From: a virus
IMG/VR virus record: IMGVR_UViG_3300043015_001453
Span: 1 to 48,615 of that record
Direction: 5' to 3' (one strand)
Length of the DNA: 48,615 nucleotides
The notes beneath the pieces were generated by a model that had not been told where the DNA came from, did no database searches, and was given only the letters and a program-made list of their open reading frames with translations. The position numbers were made by a program, and so were the translations under genes. Shown here piece by piece: positions 43,121 to 48,615 of this stretch (the first letter of the stretch is position 1; each line of letters starts with the position of its first letter).

Positions 43121-44695
43121 ATGTCAAAACAATATAACAACGGTTCTTCTCTCAACGAGAAGATCTTAAAGGGTATGAATGTTCTTGCGGATAACGTGGG
43201 AACAACCCTTGGCCCAAAGGGACGCAATGTAATTCTTTATGATAAGAAGCAAAACATTCCTGTGATCACAAAAGATGGTGTAACCATCGCAAAGTTTGTG
43301 GAACTTGATGACCCGTTTGAAAACGTTGGTGTTCAGATTCTTAAGCAAGCGGCAGAGCAATCCGCAAACAAGGCTGGTGATGGAACCACAACCACCACCG
43401 TCTTAACGAGAGGAATTATCAACAAGGCTCAGAAGTATCTGACCTCTGGTGTTTCTCCTATTGAACTTAAACGTGGTATGGATAAGGCATGTGAAGTTAT
43501 CTGTGAGAAACTTGCAGAGCATGCGAGACCTATTCAGACAGAACAAGATATCTATCATATTGCAACTATCTCTGCTAACAACGACAAGTCTATTGGAACA
43601 TTAATCTCCAAGGCTATCGATGCAGCAGGTAAAGATGGAACTGTCCTTGTTGAAGAGGCTCGCTCTGTTAACACATCACTTGATCTCATCGAAGGATTTC
43701 GTTTCGATAGTGGCTATATTTCGCCTACATTTATCACGAACGAACGTGCCGGCACCGTAGACTACGATAGTCCTCTACTGCTCGTTACAGATGAAAAAGT
43801 TGAGACTATAGAGCAAATTTTACCTACTCTAGAACTAGCTGCGAGAGAGTCTCGTCCTCTCATTATTGTTGCTGGTGAAATGGAAGGTCAAGCACTTGCT
43901 GCTGTAATTGCAAATGCTGTCCGTGGCACAATGAAAGTTGCTGCTGTCAAGGCTCCGAGATACGGAGAAGAAAGACGTAACATCCTCAAAGACCTTTGCG
44001 CTTCTGTTGGTGCGACTTTTGTAACAAGAGAGAATAGTTTGACCCTCCGAGATGTCAAGTTAACTCACTTCGGTCAAGCAAAGAAAATAACAGTATCAAA
44101 AGCATGGACGACTATCGTAGGAGGCAAAGGCGATGAGGAAGAGATTGAAAAGCGTATTGAGGCGGTTAAGGCCCTCATATCTGAAGAAGAAGATTTGCGA
44201 GTCTGTGAGCGTCATCAAGAGCGAATCACTAGATTGGCATCCGGAGTGGCCGTCATAAAGGTCGGTGCTGCAACTGAAGTTGAAATGATTGAGAAGAAGC
44301 ATCGTATCGATGATGCTTTGGAAGCAGTTCGTTCAGCACAAGAAGAAGGTATCGTTCCCGGTGGCGGTGTTTCATTGCTAAAATCTGTATCTGATATCCA
44401 GATTCAAGCAGACAACGATGAACAAGCCTTGGGCGCTAAGATTGTTATCGAAGCAGTTGAAGAGCCTATTCGTCAAATGGCAAAGAACGCTGGCTTATCA
44501 CCTGACCTTGTTGTTCAGCAGGTTCGTGATACCACAACATTCAATCATGGTATGAACTTTTTAACTGGCGATATAGTTAATCTCCTAGACTCAGGAGTTA
44601 TTGATCCGGTTAAGGTTACAAAGTGTGCACTGCAAAATGCGGTGTCTGTATCCTCAACTATTATCACTACGAGCCACGCTATTGTAAGTTCCTGA
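43121..44695 (+). CDS. groEL: GroEL-like chaperonin
   Basis: This 524-aa protein is full length apart from the GGM tail. TTLGPKGRNVILYDK, GDGTTTTTVLTRGII (equatorial ATP site) and IDDALEAVRSAQEEGIVPGGGVSLL (Asp of the hydrolysis site) are intact. The apical domain VIANAVRGTMKVAAVKAPRYGEERRNIL is also intact. It should fold proteins in an ATP-driven ring, either with the phage GroES-like protein (20218) or alone, as reported for some phage chaperonins. The C-terminal GGM repeat is replaced by a short HAIVSS end. It has its own promoter at 43060. Confidence 0.95.
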   Translation: MSKQYNNGSSLNEKILKGMNVLADNVGTTLGPKGRNVILYDKKQNIPVITKDGVTIAKFVELDDPFENVGVQILKQAAEQSANKAGDGTTTTTVLTRGIINKAQKYLTSGVSPIELKRGMDKACEVICEKLAEHARPIQTEQDIYHIATISANNDKSIGTLISKAIDAAGKDGTVLVEEARSVNTSLDLIEGFRFDSGYISPTFITNERAGTVDYDSPLLLVTDEKVETIEQILPTLELAARESRPLIIVAGEMEGQALAAVIANAVRGTMKVAAVKAPRYGEERRNILKDLCASVGATFVTRENSLTLRDVKLTHFGQAKKITVSKAWTTIVGGKGDEEEIEKRIEAVKALISEEEDLRVCERHQERITRLASGVAVIKVGAATEVEMIEKKHRIDDALEAVRSAQEEGIVPGGGVSLLKSVSDIQIQADNDEQALGAKIVIEAVEEPIRQMAKNAGLSPDLVVQQVRDTTTFNHGMNFLTGDIVNLLDSGVIDPVKVTKCALQNAVSVSSTIITTSHAIVSS

Positions 44696-44696
44696 G

Positions 44697-44706
44697 ACTA
44701 TTTATA
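44697..44706 (+). promoter_or_regulatory. CTATTTAT box
   Basis: ACTATTTATA starts two bases after the groEL stop and lies 15 bases upstream of the holin-like gene at 44722, immediately before GTGGAGG. Confidence 0.5.
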
Positions 44707-44721
44707 GTGGAGGAACATGCT

Positions 44722-44988
44722 ATGACTAATAGTGACATAACGCACTTGACCCAAGCCATTATGGAGCTAAAAGGTCAGATTGAAAGAATGTCCGAACGCC
44801 AAGAAGAAATGGTTGAGGATGTAAAGAAAATTAAAGAGGCGGTATATAATCCAGATGAAGGGTTGTATGCTCGCCTTAGAGCTTTGGAACAGTGGAAAGA
44901 AAACCAGTCTAAAATTCAATGGTTTGTTATCTCAAGTATCTTTGGTCTTATTATGACCACAGCATATAAAATGATAATTACTACTTGA
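44722..44988 (+). CDS. holin-like coiled-coil membrane protein
   Basis: In this 88-aa protein ATG 44722 follows GGAGG. An N-terminal coiled coil (10-60, ELKGQIERMSERQEEM and on) precedes one C-terminal membrane helix (about 66-84, IQWFVISSIFGLIMTTAY). This is the XhlA-type holin layout. It is the best lysis partner for the amidase at 40655, although a membrane-anchored structural or spanin-like function cannot be excluded. The preceding box fits late expression. Confidence 0.6.
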   Translation: MTNSDITHLTQAIMELKGQIERMSERQEEMVEDVKKIKEAVYNPDEGLYARLRALEQWKENQSKIQWFVISSIFGLIMTTAYKMIITT

Positions 44989-45013
44989 CAAATGCTCTAA
45001 AACATGTTATAAT
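44985..45013 (+). promoter_or_regulatory. extended -10 sigma70 promoter
   Basis: TTGACA at 44985-44990, a 17-base spacer and TGT-TATAAT at 45008-45013. The -35 overlaps the holin-like stop codon. Confidence 0.8.
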
Positions 45014-45034
45014 ATTAATATACTTGGAGGTAAT

Positions 45035-45352
45035 ATGAGAGTAAGAATTAGTTATTCGGTAGATCTAGATGATGTGCCGAGTGAATGTGCGCGTATGCTT
45101 GAAGAAGCAAGGCAACATCTAGATGAGGTTACTACAACTATGGAGAACCTTATCGATCAACTTGAAGATGGCCGTGCTATCGGTTGGCAAGTTAAATCTA
45201 GAATTGACTCATGTAGACAAGAGTTAGCAAAGTTTGATGCTATCCTTGCAGACAACGAGATGATTCTTCAAGGCTACTTCGGAGCCAAAGAGCAACAAGA
45301 ACAGCCACAACAAATACAACAACCGGAGGTTCCCGATGCTAGCGAAGGGTGA
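45035..45352 (+). CDS. small coiled-coil protein, unknown
   Basis: This 105-aa protein starts at ATG 45035 behind TTGGAGG. A helical, charged body (CARMLEEARQHLDEVTTTM) is followed by a Gln/Pro-rich C-terminal tail (about 85-105). No family is recognised. It overlaps the next gene by 17 bases. Confidence 0.55.
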   Translation: MRVRISYSVDLDDVPSECARMLEEARQHLDEVTTTMENLIDQLEDGRAIGWQVKSRIDSCRQELAKFDAILADNEMILQGYFGAKEQQEQPQQIQQPEVPDASEG

Positions 45353-45548
45353 TCTCGTAAGGGTTCCGGCTAACAGTTGTTTAACACAAACACAGTCGGA
45401 ACTTCACCTCATTGATAAATACACATATCTTCAAAAGCCAACGCTTGGTATTTTTATCAAGTATGTTGGTAGACAAGCATTGTTGTTTATCAATGAGAAC
45501 TACTGGAGAGTAGACACAAAAGATGTTAGATATGTAGGAGTAGCGTAA
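45336..45548 (+). CDS. small SH3-barrel-like protein
   Basis: This 70-aa protein starts MLAKGDLVRVPANS, followed by LGIFIKYVGRQALLFINENYWRV, a beta-barrel pattern as in the other short proteins of this window. A GGAGG lies ten bases upstream of the ATG. It shares one base with the next start. Function unknown. Confidence 0.6.
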   Translation: MLAKGDLVRVPANSCLTQTQSELHLIDKYTYLQKPTLGIFIKYVGRQALLFINENYWRVDTKDVRYVGVA

Positions 45549-45841
45549 TGAGCACATTAGTAGAATTGGTGGAGATCAAGAAAGACTCAAAAGGAAATTA
45601 CATGTTGAATACGATATATGTAAACCCTAATCAAATTGTATTCATGCAAGAGAACCGACAGATTAAACAGCAACTGCAAGAAGGGAAGATAGGTCTGGGA
45701 CTTAATCAGAACTTCACAACATTCACGGACATTAGAATGAATTTCTCTTCTTATGTTTCCAATGTTACAGTTGTTGGAGACCCTGGTTTGATTGAGACAA
45801 AGATACAAAAGCAAAGTTTTAAACAGTTACTGAGAGATTAG
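45548..45841 (+). CDS. small protein, unknown
   Basis: This 97-aa protein starts at ATG 45548 behind TAGGAGTAG. The core STLVELVEIKKDSKGNYML and IYVNPNQIVFMQEN is strand-rich and vaguely FlbD-like; the end is basic. The resemblance is too weak to assign. It is in an operon with small proteins and precedes the glutaredoxin gene by 53 bases. Confidence 0.55.
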   Translation: MSTLVELVEIKKDSKGNYMLNTIYVNPNQIVFMQENRQIKQQLQEGKIGLGLNQNFTTFTDIRMNFSSYVSNVTVVGDPGLIETKIQKQSFKQLLRD

Positions 45842-45894
45842 TTCTGTCTAAAACAATTATTTTTCAACTAAAACAATTAGAAAACGGAGGAACA

Positions 45895-46158
45895 ATGAAA
45901 AAATACATAGTTTATGGAAGGTCAACATGTCCTTACTGCATCAAGGTAGTCAACAAGCTAATCAGAAAAGGCAAATGCTTTTATGTTGAAATGCTTGATG
46001 AAAATCCAGAAAAACTTGAAGAGATCAAGAAGATGTACAGCCACCCAACTATTCCTGTTGTTACAATTATAGATAACAAAGAGATTCTTGTTGGTGGTTG
46101 TGACGATACCATTGCTCATCTAGCCAAAGAGGTGACTGATGACACTAGTGAGACATAA
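45895..46158 (+). CDS. glutaredoxin
   Basis: In this 87-aa protein CPYC (residues 12-15) is in YGRSTCPYCIKVVNKL. The cis-Pro motif TIPVV lies near residue 53 and the GG motif (LVGGCDD) near 67. It reduces disulfides with glutathione and is a natural electron donor for the class II ribonucleotide reductase (18152). The length is typical. Good GGAGG site. Confidence 0.92.
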   Translation: MKKYIVYGRSTCPYCIKVVNKLIRKGKCFYVEMLDENPEKLEEIKKMYSHPTIPVVTIIDNKEILVGGCDDTIAHLAKEVTDDTSET

Positions 46159-46351
46159 ACAACAAAAGTTCTTTGAAATATTGGGTTTTGGTGTGGTACT
46201 TGAAGACCATGGATACAAAGTCTTAGTAAGATGGATTAGCCCAAAGTCTCACAAACATACTCAGCACATAATGACAAAGAACGCACTTCTCTTTCTTGAT
46301 CCGAACGAGAAAGACTGTATTAAAGAACCGGAGATAATATGGAAAAGTTAG
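46139..46351 (+). CDS. small SH3-barrel-like protein
   Basis: This 70-aa protein starts at ATG 46139, overlapping the glutaredoxin gene by 20 bases. ILGFGVVLEDHGYKVLVRWISP is the recurrent small-barrel pattern. The ribosome site (GAGGTG) is moderate. Function unknown. Confidence 0.55.
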   Translation: MTLVRHKQQKFFEILGFGVVLEDHGYKVLVRWISPKSHKHTQHIMTKNALLFLDPNEKDCIKEPEIIWKS

Positions 46352-46376
46352 ATGATTTTCGTTTTATCTTTTTCTA

Positions 46377-46387
46377 AACTATTTATA
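46377..46387 (+). promoter_or_regulatory. CTATTTAT box before the structured HNH leader
   Basis: AACTATTTATA directly abuts the hairpin at 46388. The coding start of the HNH gene is 91 bases further on, the longest box-to-gene distance in the set. Confidence 0.45.
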
Positions 46388-46455
46388 GTAATGGTAGTGA
46401 GGACAGCACCGGCCAGTGTTTCCTTGCCTATTTCTAGGATTACTCCTATCATTAC
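46388..46455 (+). other. structured leader RNA upstream of HNH gene
   Basis: GTAATGGTAG at 46388 pairs with CTATCATTAC at 46446 (10 bp, one G-U). Smaller hairpins lie inside, including CCTA-TTTC-TAGG (about 46427-46438). It may be an attenuator, an RNA-processing signal or a small RNA. No known family was recognised. Confidence 0.4.
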
Positions 46456-46478
46456 ATTTTCTAAATAGGAGAAATAAA

Positions 46479-47174
46479 ATGAATAAAGAATGTAGCAGAT
46501 GCTTCATTACGAAGCAATATAATTTGACTTACTTTCCAAAAGAAGTCAATAAGAAATCAGGATTAGCCTCTCATTGTAGAGACTGTGATAAAGAACACAG
46601 AAAAAAAAGAATTGAAAATCTTTCTTATTGCACTCCTGAGAGCAAAATATGCAATCACTGCAAGATAGAAAAGCCCTGTACCTCAGAGTATTTTCATAAG
46701 CACAATAAGAATAAAACAGGGTTCAGGTCTATCTGCAAAGAATGTAGAAAAAGCAAGTCCCACTCTTATGCTACTAGTGAAAAATATAGAGCAAAGTACA
46801 GACAGAAAAGAAAAACAGACCCAGTATGGAAATTAAGAAAGAATATCAGCGTATCTATTACAAACTCATTGAGGGAAAACAAAGAACGCTCTTGTTTTGA
46901 AAAGTTGCCCTATACGGTAGAAGAACTAAAGCAACACTTGGAGAAACAATTTGAGCCTTGGATGAACTGGGATAATTGGGGCCCAATACGAAAATATACT
47001 AAAGACAACCCTGTGTGGAATATAGATCACATTATACCGCAGAGTACATTTGAGTATGAGTCAATGGATGACGAAGGGTTTCAAAAATGCTGGGCTCTAA
47101 TCAATCTAAGGCCACTGGACGCAGTGAAGAATATACGTAAGTCAAATAAAATAATAGGAGATAACAATGGCTGA
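46479..47174 (+). CDS. HNH endonuclease with Cys-pair zinc motifs
   Basis: This 231-aa protein starts at ATG 46479 behind AGGAGAAA, preferred over an in-frame upstream ATG (46416) that falls in the hairpin. Residues 1-100 have repeated C-x2-C pairs (CSRC, CRDC, CNHC, CKEC) for two zinc fingers. The HNH motif lies near residue 188 (WNIDHIIPQSTF), with INLRPLDAVKNIRKSNK following. Free-standing HNH enzymes of this kind are usually homing nucleases. The insertion would be between the small barrel protein and the cupin gene. Confidence 0.85.
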   Translation: MNKECSRCFITKQYNLTYFPKEVNKKSGLASHCRDCDKEHRKKRIENLSYCTPESKICNHCKIEKPCTSEYFHKHNKNKTGFRSICKECRKSKSHSYATSEKYRAKYRQKRKTDPVWKLRKNISVSITNSLRENKERSCFEKLPYTVEELKQHLEKQFEPWMNWDNWGPIRKYTKDNPVWNIDHIIPQSTFEYESMDDEGFQKCWALINLRPLDAVKNIRKSNKIIGDNNG

Positions 47175-47553
47175 TGGAAGTAAAATAACAAAAGGAATGG
47201 AAGAATTCATTGACCCTCGTCCATGGGGACACGAGATTCGTTTCGCACAGAATGATAAATACCTTGGAAAGATCCTTTATATCAAAAAAGGCCACAGACT
47301 TTCTAGACAATATCATGAGCTAAAAGACGAGACAATTTTCGTTCAACACGGCACCCTTATACTGGAGCTAGGCTCACCTGACGTAAGCAGTTTTGAGCGC
47401 AAAATTCTTGGATATGGGGAAAGATTTCGTATACTTCCGGGTGTGATCCATCGCTTCTGTGCCCCTGATGATTCACCTGTTACATTGATTGAAGTTTCAA
47501 CACCTGAGATCGATGATGTTGTGAGACTTGAAGACGACTATAAAAGAGCATAG
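47167..47553 (+). CDS. cupin-fold protein
   Basis: In this 128-aa protein the pattern ITKGMEEFIDPRPWGHEIRF, then HRLSRQYHELKDETIFVQHG and RFRILPGVIHRFCAPDDSP, is a single-domain cupin of the mannose-6-phosphate isomerase type. His residues in HRLSRQYH and IHRF suit a metal site. It would act on a sugar phosphate or bind a small molecule, perhaps with the two nucleotidyltransferase-like proteins. The start overlaps the HNH stop by eight bases. Confidence 0.75.
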   Translation: MADGSKITKGMEEFIDPRPWGHEIRFAQNDKYLGKILYIKKGHRLSRQYHELKDETIFVQHGTLILELGSPDVSSFERKILGYGERFRILPGVIHRFCAPDDSPVTLIEVSTPEIDDVVRLEDDYKRA

Positions 47554-47569
47554 CCAATCGGCGTTTGAG

Positions 47570-47611
47570 CCCTCTCGTTCCTAGTTACTATAGGGGATGA
47601 GGGGGTTTTTT
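47570..47611 (+). terminator. terminator-like hairpin overlapping the protease ribosome site
   Basis: CCCTC pairs with GAGGG, and TTCCTA with TAGGGG, across an internal loop; six T follow. The GAGGGGG of the 3' arm is the only ribosome binding site for ATG 47615, three bases after the T run. It can end the cupin transcript or control the protease. Confidence 0.6.
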
Positions 47612-47614
47612 ATT

Positions 47615-48313
47615 ATGTTACTGTTGACAATACTGGCCTGTACTTTAGGTTTTGAGTTCGATGACAAGGGAGGTGTCTTGTCTTTTGAACAGACCAAGTC
47701 AGCCCATTATTTCAACTATGACAAAGCAATTGCTTCTTCTGTTAGGATAGTGTCTCACATAAATGGTATAGAACAAGGACATGCTTCTGGTAACTATTTT
47801 AGAATAGGCAGTCACAAGTTTGTTGTAACGGCTGCTCATGTTTTAGGAGAGAAAGAAACACTGTATGTTGAAGACTATAAGACTTTGGTTCAACTTGATA
47901 TTGTTGCTGTTGATGCCGAGAACGATATAGCGTTTCTTATGCCGAGACACGAATTGCATTCTGCAAAAGCAATAAACTATAGAACAAACAAGAAACTTGA
48001 TATCACAGGAGACACAATGGTCTATGCTGGATATCCTGCTGATCTAAACAAGTCAGTGTTCAATGGTACAGTTGCTACATGCACACCGCTTTCTTTTATG
48101 ATGCAATCCTTTGCTCTCCCCGGTGCGTCTGGTTCGATAGTGTTTGACAGCAAGGGAATGGCTGTTGGAGTATTAAGCGCGATAAAGGTTGGCTATCATG
48201 GCCTTGGTCCTTTTCCACAACTCCATGGAACTCTTGTATATGTAAATCGTCTAACACTATACGACCGCTACAAATTAGAGGAGTTGCTTGTGAAATGGAA
48301 AAGCTCAAAGTAG
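47615..48313 (+). CDS. secreted trypsin-like serine protease, lipoprotein
   Basis: In this 232-aa protein the N-terminus MLLLTILACTLGFEF is a short signal with lipobox ILAC (Cys9). His75 (FVVTAAHVLG), Asp104 (AENDIAFLMP) and Ser172 (LPGASGSIVF) form the catalytic triad. The Ser block is GASGS in place of GNSGG, and no PDZ domain follows, so it is a minimal HtrA-like protease. It would work in the periplasm or at the cell surface, possibly cutting receptors or other phage entry factors. It is the fourth short-signal lipoprotein in the window. Confidence 0.78.
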   Translation: MLLLTILACTLGFEFDDKGGVLSFEQTKSAHYFNYDKAIASSVRIVSHINGIEQGHASGNYFRIGSHKFVVTAAHVLGEKETLYVEDYKTLVQLDIVAVDAENDIAFLMPRHELHSAKAINYRTNKKLDITGDTMVYAGYPADLNKSVFNGTVATCTPLSFMMQSFALPGASGSIVFDSKGMAVGVLSAIKVGYHGLGPFPQLHGTLVYVNRLTLYDRYKLEELLVKWKSSK

Positions 48314-48507
48314 GGACGCTTATAGAAGATATGGGTAAGATGGGAGTCATCTCCAAAGTATTAACAAGTGGTACTTTGGAAGTTGATAACGATCTGATTA
48401 AGTGGAGAAACAACTACGAGATATACTATGCTGATGGTACTGTATCTATACTTGGAGAGTCAACTCTTCATAGACTGATTGAGAAAGGAGACATAAAGAT
48501 ATTATGA
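48295..48507 (+). CDS. small SH3-barrel-like protein
   Basis: This 70-aa protein starts at ATG 48295, overlapping the protease gene by 19 bases. KVGTLIEDMGKMGVISKVLTSG and YEIYYADGTVSILGES show the recurrent small-barrel pattern. Function unknown. Confidence 0.55.
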   Translation: MEKLKVGTLIEDMGKMGVISKVLTSGTLEVDNDLIKWRNNYEIYYADGTVSILGESTLHRLIEKGDIKIL

Positions 48508-48580
48508 CCTTCTACCACCCTACTACCCTACTACCCCCCTCCCCCCTCTTCTTGATTAGAGACCTACCCTACTACGGGGG
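48508..48580 (+). repeat. C-rich, CTAC-repeated tract, G-quadruplex-prone on the - strand
   Basis: CCCTACTA repeats are followed by two C6 runs, and CCTACCCTACTAC recurs after about 35 bases. The - strand has several runs of three or more G with short spacers. The composition is unlike the AT-rich rest of the window. Confidence 0.6.
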
Positions 48581-48589
48581 TGCCCCCCT

Positions 48590-48615
48590 ATGAGAGTTTC
48601 TGATGTAAAACTTCC
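48590..48615 (+). CDS. possible partial gene at window edge
   Basis: ATG 48590 opens a frame MRVSDVKL that runs off the end. A GGGGG run lies 13-17 bases upstream, but no clear ribosome site is present. It is too short to judge. Confidence 0.25.

Overview
The window is a contiguous, AT-rich, densely packed stretch of a large tailed-phage genome. Every recognisable gene lies on the + strand, with many ATGA/GTGA overlaps. Contractile-tail genes combined with T4-type replication genes (gp32-like SSB, UvsX, gp41-like helicase, RNase H-type exonuclease) suggest a T4-like myovirus. The many lipoproteins, the B12-dependent ribonucleotide reductase and the near-perfect sigma70 promoters suggest a Gram-negative, probably aquatic, host. 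I cannot name the host or phage genus from sequence alone.

Layout. (1) 43-8707: late structural operon with tape measure, tail/baseplate proteins, gp53/LysM-like wedge protein, a 1301-aa baseplate/hub-like protein and an unknown virion-like protein. (2) 8743-10721: truncated family A DNA polymerase and a divergent FtsZ/tubulin-like protein. (3) 10721-20128: small lipoprotein, gp32-like SSB, tRNA-Thr, UvsX, DNA methyltransferase, 5'-3' exonuclease, replicative helicase, class II ribonucleotide reductase. (4) 20167-27666: GroES-like protein, ThyX, nucleotidyltransferase, J-domain protein, cytosine-deaminase-like hydrolase and unknowns. (5) 27677-28211: tRNA-Gly, a complete one-piece tmRNA and its terminator. 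(6) 28254-31745: HxGH nucleotidyltransferase, a diheme cytochrome c peroxidase lipoprotein and a second lipoprotein, flanked by two MKLT-prefixed genes and a gene relic. (7) 31757-33096: putative restriction-modification-like pair. (8) 33079-39255: full-length DnaE-type Pol III alpha, dUTPase and small proteins. (9) 39290-44988: acidic core-like protein, ClpP-like protease, endolysin, a large unknown protein, GroEL and a holin-like protein. (10) 44985-48615: small proteins, glutaredoxin, HNH endonuclease, cupin, secreted trypsin-like protease and a G4-prone tract at the window end.

The genes form several themes. One is a chimeric replisome: T4-type accessory proteins with a bacterial-type DnaE and a reduced PolA. 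A second is nucleotide supply: RNR, ThyX, dUTPase, deaminase and glutaredoxin. A third is a phage-borne proteostasis set: GroEL, GroES-like, J-domain protein, ClpP-like protease and tmRNA.

The most unusual signal is a family of otherwise unrelated proteins that start with MKLTxxxLKxLIxEE or a variant. It resembles the T4 capsid-targeting propeptide of internal head proteins. Four such or similar genes (28254, 31131, 38968, 39330) sit directly behind a short AACTATTTAT(A/T) box. The same box precedes the tail operon, the holin-like gene and the HNH gene, so it may be a late-expression signal. I infer a set of proteins packaged in the head and delivered with the DNA.
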